A stretch of DNA of 64,000 nt from JAHQVI01 sp963749875 (GCA_963749875.1 CAVVOX010000002.1:1550001-1614000); one strand, 5' to 3'; positions 25,243 to 34,205 are shown, counted from the first letter of the stretch. The notes: generated from the letters alone by a model not told the origin. Numbers and translations are program-made.

Positions 25243-26028
25243 CTATGAATGGATTTCCGGATCTGCGGCACGATGCACGCTAATGATCTCCGCGAGGATG
25301 GCGATCGCAATTTCCGACGGTGTCTTGCCCCTGATCTGTAATCCCGCCGGCGCCCGTAGACGAGCAAATGCCTCGTCTGAAATTCCCTCAGCGGCCAGCG
25401 GTTCGCGCAGTGCGGCCGCCTTGGCACGGCTCGCAACGAAAGCGATATAGCGCGCGTTCGTTTCCAGGGCGCTTTTCAACGCCACATGATCGCCCGCGCC
25501 CTGCGTGGCGATCACAACGAAGCTCCGATCCAGACGAGGCTCGTTCGATAACGCCCGTAACTCGGCAGTCGCTTTGTCTGGCTCAGTCCGGATCAGCTCA
25601 AAACTCAGACCTGCCGCCAGATCGGCGACGGCCTGCGCTACTTGGCTGGTACCGATGATGATCAGCAGTGGTTTCGGGAGTACCGGCTCGATAAACACGT
25701 CGGCGCCTCCATTGCCAGGACAACCGCTTGCATAAAGCGGGATACCGTCATTGTCGTGCGGTGCGGTGATTTCGTTTTTGGGCCGGACGCGGATCAGACG
25801 CGGCGCGCCACTGTCGATGGCTTCGCGCGCCGCACGCAGGACAGCGCCCCGCAGACAACCGCCGCCGATCCATCCGATCAGCTTGCCATCTGATGTCACC
25901 ACGGCCTTCGCCCCGGCTTTTGCCGCCGTCGCGCCCTGCGTGTGCACGATGGTCGCCCGGGCATAGGGCGTAACGCCATCCCAGTTGCGGCAATAGGTTT
26001 CGACCGTTTCGTTCGGATCGATGGTCAT
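25243..26028 (-). CDS. XdhC/CoxF-family molybdenum cofactor insertion factor
   Basis: Accessory protein for maturation of a molybdenum enzyme, here presumably CO dehydrogenase. A 261-residue product with an N-terminal XdhC/CoxI part (ATIVHTQGATAAKAGAKAVV, GWIGGGCLRGAV) and a C-terminal Rossmann part (PLLIIIGTSQVAQAVADLAAG and FVVIATQGAGDHVAL). The conserved GGGC Cys is intact. It begins at ATG 26028, 16 bp after coxE, so it is in the same operon. In the reference cox order coxD-coxE-coxF this position is coxF. The paralogue coxI cannot be excluded. Confidence 0.9.
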   Translation of the reverse strand: MTIDPNETVETYCRNWDGVTPYARATIVHTQGATAAKAGAKAVVTSDGKLIGWIGGGCLRGAVLRAAREAIDSGAPRLIRVRPKNEITAPHDNDGIPLYASGCPGNGGADVFIEPVLPKPLLIIIGTSQVAQAVADLAAGLSFELIRTEPDKATAELRALSNEPRLDRSFVVIATQGAGDHVALKSALETNARYIAFVASRAKAAALREPLAAEGISDEAFARLRAPAGLQIRGKTPSEIAIAILAEIISVHRAADPEIHS

Positions 26029-26044
26029 GGGTCTTCACGCAAGG

Positions 26045-27241
26045 TCAAAGGCGCGCCAGCTCGTCTTCGAGCGCAGCCAGGCTTTCGAGATTGTGCGCCG
26101 GGGCAAACAAGTCGATATGCGGCAGGGCGGCGGCCATGGCCGCTGCACGCGGCTCGTAGGACACCCGGCCAAGCAGGGGATTCAGCCAGACGAGGCGCTT
26201 GGCGCGGCGTTTGAGACGGCCCAGTTCGGCGGCGAGTTGTTCTGGCGGTCCGGTATCGAAACCGTCGCTGATGATGATCGCCAGCGTGCGGGAACTCATA
26301 GCCGCGCGCGCATATTGATCGTTAAAGGCGGCGAGCGCCTCCCCGATCCGTGTGCCCCCTGACCAGCCCTGGCTGATCAGCGCCATCTTCTCCATCAGCT
26401 TCACCGGATCGGCGGTTTGCAGCGTGTTCGTGATCTGCACGAGCCGGGTGTGAAAGATGAAAGCCTCGGTCCGCACGAAATGGGTCGTGATAGCGTGGAC
26501 GAAACGCGTGAAGAACAGCGAGTAAAGATCCATCGAGCCCGAGACGTCGACGAAGATGACGATCCGGAACGGCTTGGGCTTGCGATGGCTCCAGGACAGC
26601 TTCATCGGCACGCCGCCCGTGGAGACGGATCTCTGGAATGTTCGCCGCAGGACCGGCCTTATTCCGCGCTTGGCCATTCGCCTGCGCCGCGAGAGGCGAT
26701 AGCGGATGCGCGCCGCCCATTGCTCCGCGAGGGCGTGCAGACGCTCCAGCTCTTCCCGATCGGTCATTTCTCCAAAGTCGGCCTTCGCCAGGCTCTCCGC
26801 CGCCGACGCACCGGCCGAACGCGCTTCGCCGCTGGACGTCGCATGATCCGCGGAACCGCCCGCCCAATCGAAATAATCCGCCAGCGTTCCCACTCTTCCG
26901 GGCTGGCCGCCCTGCCCTCGCATTTGCGCGGAAGCCGCACCGCCTGACTGCTTCACGGTGGTGCGCCGCTTACGCGCCAGTCCCAGCCAGAATGCATCGA
27001 AGATGTCATCGAACCGCCGCCAATCGTGGTGGGATGCGGCGAACACCGTGCGCAGCGCGTGCCGGACCTGATGGAAATCGCGAGCATCGAATGAACCAAG
27101 CGCCGTGAGCGCGTCGGCGATTTCGGTGACACCGACCGGGAACGCATTGTCATGCAGCAGACGAGCGAAGCGGGTCATCTGCTCCTCGAGAAGAGCGGCG
27201 GCGTTTCGCTCGAGTGTCTCATCCATCGCCGCGCTCATCAT
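26045..27241 (-). CDS. coxE: CoxE, VWA-domain protein for CO dehydrogenase maturation
   Basis: A 398-residue protein with a C-terminal von Willebrand factor A-like domain. The MIDAS-like motif is VDVSGSMDLYSLFF, with the supporting Thr in GGTRIGEAL and Asp in ISDGFDTG. The N-terminal part is an unassigned helical region, and a basic segment (YRLSRRRRMAKRGIRPVLR) follows. CoxD (AAA+) and CoxE act together in active-site maturation of CO dehydrogenase in carboxidotrophs. The start codon at 27241 overlaps the coxD stop by 4 bp (ATGA). Confidence 0.93.
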   Translation of the reverse strand: MMSAAMDETLERNAAALLEEQMTRFARLLHDNAFPVGVTEIADALTALGSFDARDFHQVRHALRTVFAASHHDWRRFDDIFDAFWLGLARKRRTTVKQSGGAASAQMRGQGGQPGRVGTLADYFDWAGGSADHATSSGEARSAGASAAESLAKADFGEMTDREELERLHALAEQWAARIRYRLSRRRRMAKRGIRPVLRRTFQRSVSTGGVPMKLSWSHRKPKPFRIVIFVDVSGSMDLYSLFFTRFVHAITTHFVRTEAFIFHTRLVQITNTLQTADPVKLMEKMALISQGWSGGTRIGEALAAFNDQYARAAMSSRTLAIIISDGFDTGPPEQLAAELGRLKRRAKRLVWLNPLLGRVSYEPRAAAMAAALPHIDLFAPAHNLESLAALEDELARL

Positions 27242-28116
27242 GCCGCCGTTCCCGCCAGCCGCTCGAAGACCTCGAGCGGAATCGCCTCGCGGTCGTCCCG
27301 CGTCTTGAGAAGGCAGAGCAATGTTTGGTGAACGGTTTCCGGGTCGTCCTGAAGTCCGGAAATGTCGAGACCGACCAGGGCCGCAACCCAGTCCAGTGTC
27401 TCGGCGACACCGGGCTTCCTGCGCAGCTCTTCCGTGCGCAGCCGCTGAACGAAATGCGTAATTTGTCCGGCGAGCGCCGATGAAATGCCAGGAAAACGCG
27501 TCTGTATGATGCGCAGCTCGGTCGCGGCGTCGGGAAACTCGATATAATGATAGAGACAGCGGCGGCGCAGGGCGCTGGAGAGCTCGCGGGTCGCGTTTGA
27601 GGTCAGGATCACGTGCGGAATGCTGCTCGCCTGGATGGTGCCGAATTCCGGAATGGTGATCTGGTAGTCGGAGAGCACTTCGAGCAGATAGGCTTCGAAC
27701 TCCTCATCCGCCCTGTCGATCTCGTCGATCAGGAGAATCGGTGGCTGTTCTTGCGTAATCGCCTCAAGCAGCGGCCGCTTGAGGAGAAAGCTCTCCGAAA
27801 AAATATGGCTCTCTTTTTCCTGCGTGCTTGCGGCTTCGCCTTCCAGAACGCGGATCGCGAGGATCTGGCGCTGATAGTTCCACTCATAGACCGCTTGGGA
27901 TGCGTCCAGCCCTTCATAACATTGCAGGCGGATCAGGCGCTGTCCGCCCGCGTCCGCCAGCGCTTTGGCCAGCTCCGTCTTGCCGACGCCCGCCTCGCCC
28001 TCGACCAGCAACGGACGGTCGAGCAGGTACATCATGGAAAGGGCGGTCGCCAGTCCGCTATCGGCGATATAGCCGACGCGCTCAAGTGCAGCTTGGATTT
28101 CCTGGGGCGACTTCAT
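27238..28116 (-). CDS. coxD: CoxD, MoxR-type AAA+ ATPase for CO dehydrogenase maturation
   Basis: A 292-residue MoxR-family AAA+ ATPase. Walker A is GEAGVGKTE, Walker B ILLIDEIDRADEEFEAYL, sensor 1 VILTSNATREL and the Arg finger region LRRRCLYHYIEFPD. In the reference organism CoxD helps insert sulfur and copper into the Mo-Cu site. ATG 28116 follows a repeat element of about 110 bp, so coxD is separated from coxL by about 145 bp. It is nevertheless on the same strand and leads coxE and the XdhC-like gene. Confidence 0.94.
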   Translation of the reverse strand: MKSPQEIQAALERVGYIADSGLATALSMMYLLDRPLLVEGEAGVGKTELAKALADAGGQRLIRLQCYEGLDASQAVYEWNYQRQILAIRVLEGEAASTQEKESHIFSESFLLKRPLLEAITQEQPPILLIDEIDRADEEFEAYLLEVLSDYQITIPEFGTIQASSIPHVILTSNATRELSSALRRRCLYHYIEFPDAATELRIIQTRFPGISSALAGQITHFVQRLRTEELRRKPGVAETLDWVAALVGLDISGLQDDPETVHQTLLCLLKTRDDREAIPLEVFERLAGTAA

Positions 28117-28134
28117 ACGAAGGCAATCTTATCT

Positions 28135-28241
28135 TCGTCGCGCCGGACTTGATCCGGGGCCCACTCGCCTTACGGCGAACCGAAGTGCTTGCGGCGCTGC
28201 GAGTGGATCCCGGATAACGCCTACGGCGTTTCCGGGATGAC
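28135..28241. repeat. Palindromic intergenic element between coxL and coxD
   Basis: Contains inverted pairs CCACTCG (28161-28167) and CGAGTGG (28200-28206), CGCC-N3-GGCG, and AACGCC-TAC-GGCGTT. It resembles intergenic palindromes common in related genomes. One copy in this window. It could form a transcript hairpin that reduces expression of the downstream maturation genes. Confidence 0.7.
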
Positions 28242-28261
28242 GATCTACGTTGCGCATGACC

Positions 28262-30679
28262 CTAAGCCACCAGCCCCAAGCCTTTTGCATATTCCCACAC
28301 GCGCGGTGCGGTATGCGGCATCTGCATATGCACGCCGCCGAGCTTGGCGAAAGCGTCGTTGATGGCGTTGGAGAACGCCGGCACGCCGCCGACATTCGGG
28401 CTTTCGCCGACGCCCTTCGCCCCGATCGGGTGATGCGGGCTCGGCGTTTCGGTGAAGTCCGTCTCCCAGACCGGCGTTTCCACGGCGGTGGGCAGAAAAT
28501 AATCCATGAAGCTGGCATTCTTCACATTGCCCAGCTCGTCATAATCGATGATCTGCCCCATCGCGATGCCGAAAGCTTCGGTCAGCCCGCCATGGACCTG
28601 CCCCTCGATGATCATCGGATTGATGCGCGTTCCGCAATCATCGAGTGCATAGAAGCGCCGGATTTTGGTCTCACCCGTATCAACATCGATCTCGGCAACG
28701 CAGATATATGCGCCGAACGGATAGGTGAAATTCGGCGGGTCGTAATAGTCGACCGCCTCCAGCCCCATCTCCATGCCCGGTGGGACATTATTATATGCCG
28801 CCCAGGCAAGCTCCTTCATCGATTTGCGTTTTTCCGGCAAGCCCTTGACCTGGAATCCGTCCACGTCCCATTCGAGATCGTCGTGGTGGACTTCGAGGAG
28901 ATGGGCGGCGATCATCTGCGCTTTCTGCCGGATCTTGCGGCCGGCCTGCGCGCAAGCCGCGCCGGCAACCGGCGTCGAACGCGAGCCGTAAGTGCCGAGG
29001 CCATAGGGCGCGGTGTCGGTGTCGCCCTCCTCGATGGTGATCATCTCGGCGGGAATGCCGGTCTCGGTGGAGAGGATCTGCGCATAGGTCGTCTCGTGCC
29101 CCTGGCCCTGGCTCTTGGTGCCGAGGCGGGCGATCGCCGAGCCGGTCGGATGCACGCGGATCTCGCAACTGTCGAACATGGCGATGCCGAGAATGTCGCA
29201 ATTCTTCGATGGGCCAGCGCCGACGATCTCTGTGAAGAAGGAAACGCCGATCCCTAAAAGTTTACGGCTCTTGCCGGCCTTGAAATCAGCCAGCATCTGC
29301 GCCTGCTCGGCGCGGAGCGCATCATATTCGACCGCCTCGCCGACCTTGCGCAAGGCGGCCGGGTAATTGCCGCTGTCATATTCCCAGCCGAGCGCGGATG
29401 TGTAGGGGAATTGCGAAGGCTGAATGAAATTTTTCAGCCGGATCTCCGCGGGGTCCATGCCGAGCTTCTGCGCCAGAATATCGACCAGCCGCTCGATCAT
29501 GTAAGCGGCTTCCGTCACCCGGAAGGAGCAGCGATAGGCAACGCCGCCCGGCGCTTTATTGGTGTAGACGCCGTCCACTTCGACATGGGCGACCGGAATG
29601 TCGTAGGAGCCGGTACAGATGTGGAACAGACCTGCGGGGAACTTCGTCGGATCGGCGCAGGCATCGAACGCGCCGTGGTCAGCGATGACATGGGCGCGCA
29701 GGGCGGTGATCTTGCCGTCCGGCGTTGCGGCCAGTTCGCCTGTCATGTGATAGTCTCGGGCAAAGGCCGTGGCCGAGAGATTCTCGATGCGATCCTCGAC
29801 CCATTTGACCGGAACGCCGAGCACGATCGAGCCAACGACGCTCATCACATAGCCAGGGTAGACACCGACCTTGTTGCCGAAGCCGCCGCCAATGTCCGGC
29901 GAAATCACGCGGATCTTGTGCTCGGGAATGCCGGCGATCAGCGAGGCGACGGTGCGCACCACATGCGGCGCCTGGAAGGTGCCCCAAAGGGTCAACTCGC
30001 CCTTGATCTTGTCCATCGAGGCAACCGAGGCGCAGGTCTCCATCGGGCAGGGATGGCAGCGCTGATAGGAGATGAACTCCTTGACCCTCACCCCCGCGCC
30101 GGAAAATGCCGCGTCGGTCGCAGCCTTGTCGCCCACCTCCCAGGTGAAGATGTGGTTGTAATGCTTGCGCGGCCCGTGCGCGCCATCCATCTTGTCCTTG
30201 ATGTCCTCGCGCAGGAGGGGGGCGTCGGCGGCCATCGATTTCATCGGATCGACGAGCGGCGGCAGCTCCTCATATTCGACCTCGACCAGTTCGACCGCGT
30301 CGGCGGCGATATAGCGGTCCGTGGCGATGACGAAGACGACTTCCTGGTTCTGAAACAGCACCTTTTCATGAGCGAGGACGGCCTGGACGTCGCCCGCGAG
30401 CGTCGGCATGTAATGCAGATTGAGCGGAATGAGATCCTCCGCGGTCAGAACGGCCTTGACGCCGGGCAGCGCCAGCGCGGCGTCTTTCTTGATGCTCTTG
30501 ATCCGCGCATGGGCGAAGGGGCTGCGGACGAAATCGCCATGCAGCATGCCGGGCAGCGCGATATCGTCCACATAATTGCCCTTGCCCTGGACGAAGCGGA
30601 TGTCCTCGACGCGCTTGCGCTTGCAGCCGATGCCTTCGAGCTTTGCTTCGCGCTCGGAAATCGGTGTCTGGTCGTTCAT
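28262..30679 (-). CDS. coxL: CoxL, form I aerobic CO dehydrogenase large (Mo) subunit
   Basis: Catalytic subunit that oxidises CO to CO2 at a Mo-Cu site. The 805-residue product has the form I signature AYRCSFR around Cys384 (nt 29528-29530), which separates true CO dehydrogenases from form II relatives. The molybdopterin loops are present: GGGFGNKVG, LGTKSQGQGHET (broken by me) and the late GAKGVGESP with the catalytic Glu. ATG 30679 overlaps the coxS stop by 4 bp. Length is near the 809 of the reference enzyme. The frame is intact throughout. Confidence 0.97.
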   Translation of the reverse strand: MNDQTPISEREAKLEGIGCKRKRVEDIRFVQGKGNYVDDIALPGMLHGDFVRSPFAHARIKSIKKDAALALPGVKAVLTAEDLIPLNLHYMPTLAGDVQAVLAHEKVLFQNQEVVFVIATDRYIAADAVELVEVEYEELPPLVDPMKSMAADAPLLREDIKDKMDGAHGPRKHYNHIFTWEVGDKAATDAAFSGAGVRVKEFISYQRCHPCPMETCASVASMDKIKGELTLWGTFQAPHVVRTVASLIAGIPEHKIRVISPDIGGGFGNKVGVYPGYVMSVVGSIVLGVPVKWVEDRIENLSATAFARDYHMTGELAATPDGKITALRAHVIADHGAFDACADPTKFPAGLFHICTGSYDIPVAHVEVDGVYTNKAPGGVAYRCSFRVTEAAYMIERLVDILAQKLGMDPAEIRLKNFIQPSQFPYTSALGWEYDSGNYPAALRKVGEAVEYDALRAEQAQMLADFKAGKSRKLLGIGVSFFTEIVGAGPSKNCDILGIAMFDSCEIRVHPTGSAIARLGTKSQGQGHETTYAQILSTETGIPAEMITIEEGDTDTAPYGLGTYGSRSTPVAGAACAQAGRKIRQKAQMIAAHLLEVHHDDLEWDVDGFQVKGLPEKRKSMKELAWAAYNNVPPGMEMGLEAVDYYDPPNFTYPFGAYICVAEIDVDTGETKIRRFYALDDCGTRINPMIIEGQVHGGLTEAFGIAMGQIIDYDELGNVKNASFMDYFLPTAVETPVWETDFTETPSPHHPIGAKGVGESPNVGGVPAFSNAINDAFAKLGGVHMQMPHTAPRVWEYAKGLGLVA

Positions 30680-31167
30680 TCCGCGGCCTCCCGCACTTGC
30701 ATTTTCTCCGCGGCGTAGCGGATCGCCTTGACGATGTTCTGATAGCCGGTGCAGCGGCAGAGATTGCCCGAGATCCCTAAGCGGATTTCATCATCCGTGG
30801 GGTTCGGGTTCTCCTGCAGCAGCCGGTAAGCGCGCATGATCATGCCCGGTGTGCAGTAGCCGCACTGCAGCCCGTGCTCTTGGCGGAAGCCTTCCTGCAG
30901 CGGATGCAGCGTGCCGTCGGCCTCGGCCATGCCTTCGATGGTGTGGATGTTCGCGCCTTCGGCCTGCACCGCGAAGATCGTGCAGGATTTCACCGATTTG
31001 CCGTCCATATCGACCGTGCAGGCCCCGCAATGGGTCGTTTCGCAGCCAATATGAGCGCCCTTGAGCCCCAGCTCCTCGCGCAGCAGATGAATGAGGAGCG
31101 TGCGATTTTCGACCGCGTGCTCGACGGTCTCGCCATTGACCGTGAGCGAAATCAGCCTTTTAGCCAT
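30676..31167 (-). CDS. coxS: CoxS, CO dehydrogenase small (2Fe-2S) subunit
   Basis: Iron-sulfur subunit of 163 residues. The first cluster motif is GCETTHCGACTVDMDG with a fourth Cys in VKSC; the second is LQCGYCTPG with NLCRCTGYQN. ATG 31167 has a run of AGGAGGAGG upstream and overlaps the coxM C-terminus by 16 bp. Electrons move from CoxL through these clusters to the FAD of CoxM. All eight Cys are present. It belongs to the coxMSL operon. Confidence 0.96.
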   Translation of the reverse strand: MAKRLISLTVNGETVEHAVENRTLLIHLLREELGLKGAHIGCETTHCGACTVDMDGKSVKSCTIFAVQAEGANIHTIEGMAEADGTLHPLQEGFRQEHGLQCGYCTPGMIMRAYRLLQENPNPTDDEIRLGISGNLCRCTGYQNIVKAIRYAAEKMQVREAAE

Positions 31168-32058
31168 CCGAAAACGCCTCCTCCTGATTTGGCCTCGCCG
31201 GAACGGGCTTTCGCTTCTTCCAGTGCGCGTCTGACCATGACACCGGTCATTTTCCGGCGATAGTCTGCAGAGCCGCGTGTATCGTCGGCCGGTGAGGCGA
31301 TTGCCTCGGCGGCGGCAACGGCCGCGTCGATGTCGGCCGCTTCGAGTGCGGTGCCGGTGATGCGGTCGGCGGCGTCCTTGGCGTAAAGCGGCGTCGGGCC
31401 GACATTGGTCAGCGCGATGGATGCTTTTTGAACTTTGCCGCCGGACATCTCCAGGATCACGGCGGCGGCAGCGGTCGCATAGTCGCCGATCTTGCGCTTC
31501 AGCTTCTTGTAAGCATAGCCATGGCCGGCGGGCGGCGCAGGAAAACGCAGCTTGGTGAGCATCTCACCTGTCGCCAGAGCGGTGGTGAACGGCCCCTGAT
31601 AGAATTGACGCGCCGCAACTTCACGCGACGCCGCCGGCGCTTTCCAGCACAAACGCGGCATCCAGACATTGCATCAGCGCGGGCATGTCGTTGCCGGGAT
31701 CGCCGCCGCCGACATTGCCGCCGATCGTGCCGCTGTAGCGAACCTGCGGATCGGCGATCTGCTCAGACGCTTCGCGGATGATCGGGCAGGCCGCCGCAAG
31801 CGCATCGGAGGCGATCAGCTCGTGCTGAGTGGTCATCGCGCCGATCTCGATCTGGCCGCCGCTGATGGTGATGCCTTTCAGCTCGGCGATGCGCGTAACG
31901 TCGACAAGATGCGCCGGCATCGCCAAGCGCAGCTTCATCATAGGGATAAGGCTGTGGCCTCCGGCCAGAACCCGGCCCTCATCGCCGACCTGACCGAGCA
32001 ATTGGAGGGCTTGGGCCTTGTCGTCCGGCCGGTGATAGGTGAAGTCAGCCGGAATCAT
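31152..32058 (-). pseudogene. coxM: coxM (CO dehydrogenase FAD medium subunit) interrupted by a frameshift
   Basis: The FAD-binding subunit is split into two frames. From ATG 32058 (GAGGAGG upstream) the N-terminal half contains AGGHSLIPMMKLRLAMP and TIGGNVGGGDPGNDMPALMQ, both FAD-site motifs, and ends at a TGA (31621-31623) after FVLESAGGVA. One base away the other frame carries REVAARQFYQG and the remaining CoxM domain (YAYKKLKRKIGDYATAAAAV) to 31152. A one-base excess or a two-base loss between about 31621 and 31640 explains it. There is no slippery run, so programmed frameshifting is unlikely. Either a true lesion, which should abolish the enzyme, or a sequence error. Every other cox gene is intact. 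Confidence 0.88.
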
Positions 32059-32172
32059 GTCCGCCTCCTCGGGTCATACGCTTCGTCCTGGTCTTTTCGT
32101 TCTTGCGTGGCAGCGGCTTTGGCCGAGCGCTTCGATGGTAGCGGGCGTGAGGGCCGCGGCTCGCTGCTGCTT

Positions 32173-32333
32173 CACGAGTGGCGCAAATCCGGCATGAATG
32201 ACGGCGGGGAATGAGGCGCGAGTGAGGAAAGTCAGCACATCTTTGAGACCACAGCTTACTCGCCCAAACGACACGCAAGGTGATCCTGAAAACGTGATCC
32301 TGCACGAATGGCGGAAATATTGCGTGAGTGACG
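32173..32333. promoter_or_regulatory. Paired 11-bp direct repeats in the coxM/coxC divergent promoter region
   Basis: Four copies of CRYGARTGRCG: CACGAGTGGCG (32173-32183), CATGAATGACG (32193-32203), CACGAATGGCG (32303-32313) and CGTGAGTGACG (32323-32333). Within each pair the period is 20 bp, two helical turns, and the pairs are 130 bp apart. LytTR proteins bind paired direct repeats of this geometry, so this may be the operator of the adjacent MHYT-LytTR regulator. The second pair overlaps a weak -35 (GTGACG) spaced 18 bp from TATAAT. Confidence 0.6.
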
Positions 32334-32356
32334 GGGCACGGATAGACTGAGGTATA

Positions 32357-33580
32357 ATGACAAGGAGCGGTTTGGTCGCCGTTCACGTGCCAATGATCGT
32401 CTCTTACGACGCAACACTCGTTCTTCTCTCAATCTCCGTGGCGATAATTGGATCGTTTACCGGCCTGTTGCTCATGGCTCGTGGAGGGACGTTCACGAGC
32501 GGGTCGTATAAGCTCAAAATCGTCACCGGAGCCATCACGATCGGCAGCAGCATCTGGTCGATGCATTTCATCGGAATGCTGGCGCTCGGGCTTCCCGTCG
32601 CGGTGGCCTATGACGGCCTTGTCACCACGATCTCGGTCTTCATCGCCATCGTGCTGACGGGCCTCGGTCTCTATGCGGCGAGTTCGGGACATATAAAGCG
32701 GTTTGCGGTGCCGGTCGGCGGCCTGCTCATGGGCTGCGGTATTGCAGGCATGCATTATACGGGTATGAGCGCCATCCGCGCCAATTGCATCATCACCTAC
32801 GAGCCGGTCGGTGTCGCTGTCTCGATCCTGGTTGGCGTGGCAGTTTCGACCCTCGCCCTTTGGTTCACCTTCAGCGATCGCGGGCGATGGGAAACAATCG
32901 GCGGAGCAATCGCGCTCGGCTTGGCCATTTCGACAATGCATTACACGGCTATGATGGCGACCGATTTCATCGCCGCCGGCGAAATCCTCGTCCTGCCGAG
33001 CTCAGCGCTGACACAGCATAATCTTGCGTTCATCGTCGCCATAGCGACATTCCTGATCTGCGGAATCTTCCTGGTTCTTGCTTTACCGGATCAAAAACGT
33101 CTCGAGACCGGACACAGCGACCCGCCTCCCGCAGGCCGGACGCCTGACGAGCCTGCCAACGGCGCTGTTGTCACCGCTACGCCGTTGCGGTCCACAAAAA
33201 TTCCTGTCCGCCGCAATCACTCGATCTTCTTCGCCGAATCCGAAGCCATCATGGCCGTCCGGGCTGACGGCCATTATTCATGGATCTCACTCAAAGCGGA
33301 CAGCGGCAAGATCGATGAATATTTCTGCGATCGGTCGATATCTTCCCTTGCCAAGCTGCTCACTGCCCCGCAATTCGTACGCTCGCACCGGAGTCATCTG
33401 GTCAATGTTGGGCATGTACTCGGCTTCCGTCGTCACGGCGATGGCGGATTCCTTCTGTTGAATGCATCGGGTGAGATAACCGTCCCGGTCAGCCGATCAT
33501 ATGTCAGGCAGGTGATCACGCTTCTCGAATGTCCGCCGCCCCAAAATGGGGCGTCAATGACACAAATCGCCGGCGCCTAG
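32357..33580 (+). CDS. coxC: CoxC-type regulator: MHYT gas-sensing membrane domain plus LytTR DNA-binding domain
   Basis: A 407-residue membrane-bound transcription regulator. The N-terminal MHYT domain has six to seven helices with the signature motifs MHFIGM, MHYTGM and MHYTAM, thought to bind copper and sense diatomic gases. A Pro-rich linker follows, then a LytTR domain (SIFFAESEAIMAVRADGHY and FVRSHRSHLVNVGHV). This is the architecture of CoxC/CoxH. It is divergent from coxM, with repeats between. The ATG at 32357 overlaps a TATAAT box, so ATG 32393 (MIVSYDATLVLLS, a more usual MHYT start) may be the true start. Confidence 0.9.
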   Translation: MTRSGLVAVHVPMIVSYDATLVLLSISVAIIGSFTGLLLMARGGTFTSGSYKLKIVTGAITIGSSIWSMHFIGMLALGLPVAVAYDGLVTTISVFIAIVLTGLGLYAASSGHIKRFAVPVGGLLMGCGIAGMHYTGMSAIRANCIITYEPVGVAVSILVGVAVSTLALWFTFSDRGRWETIGGAIALGLAISTMHYTAMMATDFIAAGEILVLPSSALTQHNLAFIVAIATFLICGIFLVLALPDQKRLETGHSDPPPAGRTPDEPANGAVVTATPLRSTKIPVRRNHSIFFAESEAIMAVRADGHYSWISLKADSGKIDEYFCDRSISSLAKLLTAPQFVRSHRSHLVNVGHVLGFRRHGDGGFLLLNASGEITVPVSRSYVRQVITLLECPPPQNGASMTQIAGA

Positions 33581-33628
33581 CGCAACGCGCGTCCATGCAT
33601 GTCTCCGCGAAGGCGTGGATGGACGCGG
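33577..33628 (+). repeat. Dispersed two-hairpin repeat, copy C (first hairpin only)
   Basis: Contains CTAGCGCAACGCGCGTCCA, then the core hairpin and TGGACGCGGC, and stops. The second arm is missing. It overlaps the last codons of coxC and lies next to the truncated end of the acetate kinase remnant, so it may mark a deletion junction. Confidence 0.8.
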
Positions 33629-33637
33629 CTACCATCG

Positions 33638-33838
33638 TCAGAAATCGCAGGCCTCGTTGCGTGCTGGATTCAGACGAATGCCCAGCCAGTCGAATCCCGC
33701 GCAGATCTTCTCGCGAATGCGCCAGGCGTGCTCACCGATGCCGCCGCAGAAAACGAGAGCATCGAGCCCACCCAGAATGGCGGTCATCGCGCCCAGCTCG
33801 CGTCGGATACGGAAAACGAAATAGTCGATGGCTCGCAC
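33638..33838 (-). pseudogene. C-terminal fragment of an acetate/propionate kinase
   Basis: About 65 codons encode AIDYFVFRIRRELGAMTAI, GGLDALVFCGGIGEHAW and LGIRLNPARNEA, a block characteristic of the C-terminal third of AckA (ATP site GGIGE). The start of the enzyme is missing: at about 33840 the reading passes into a DUF3141 fragment in another frame. The final part after RNEA is also missing, cut close to repeat copy C. It cannot encode a working kinase. Confidence 0.82.
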
Positions 33839-33839
33839 G

Positions 33840-34205
33840 CGCCTGTTGCGGCGGCGTGATATTGTCGCCATGCGAGGCAAAGACGACTATCGGAGCCTTG
33901 ATCTTGGTCAGGTCGACCCGTGTGCCGTCGTTCAGGATCGCCTCGCCGCGTGTGAGCCTGTTGCCGATGAACAGATTTTCGACGATCCAGCGCATTTCAT
34001 TTTCGTTCATGAAATAAAAGCCGGACCACCAGTTCTCAAAGCGCAGAAATTCCTGGGCAGCCGTGTCCACATGCGCGAAGACGTCATAATATTTGCGCCA
34101 CCGATGCAGGTGGCTATTGAGAATGGCGAGCAGCGGTCCTTGAGCGAAAACACGGATAAACGATCGAATTCGCGTCACGCTCGTCGGCGGCGGGAGACTA
34201 TTCCG
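33840..34205 (-). pseudogene. Internal fragment of a DUF3141 (PHA synthase-like) protein
   Basis: The frame encodes KYYDVFAHVDTAAQEFLRF, ENWWSGFYFMNENEM and IVVFASHGDNITPPQQ, hallmarks of DUF3141 proteins (alpha/beta hydrolase-like, often in a cluster with phosphate acetyltransferase and acetate kinase). The N-terminal domain and everything after PPQQA are missing, and an internal loss is likely near the RWRKYYD segment. Next to the AckA fragment it shows a large deletion of a DUF3141-pta-ackA type locus. Confidence 0.75.

Noticed and set aside
29411..30718. Plus-strand frame of 435 residues opposite coxL
   Set aside because: Shadow of coxL, which has catalytic motifs.
31600..31660. Programmed frameshift in coxM
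   Set aside because: No slippery heptamer or downstream structure was seen; the other frame needs a one-base difference only.
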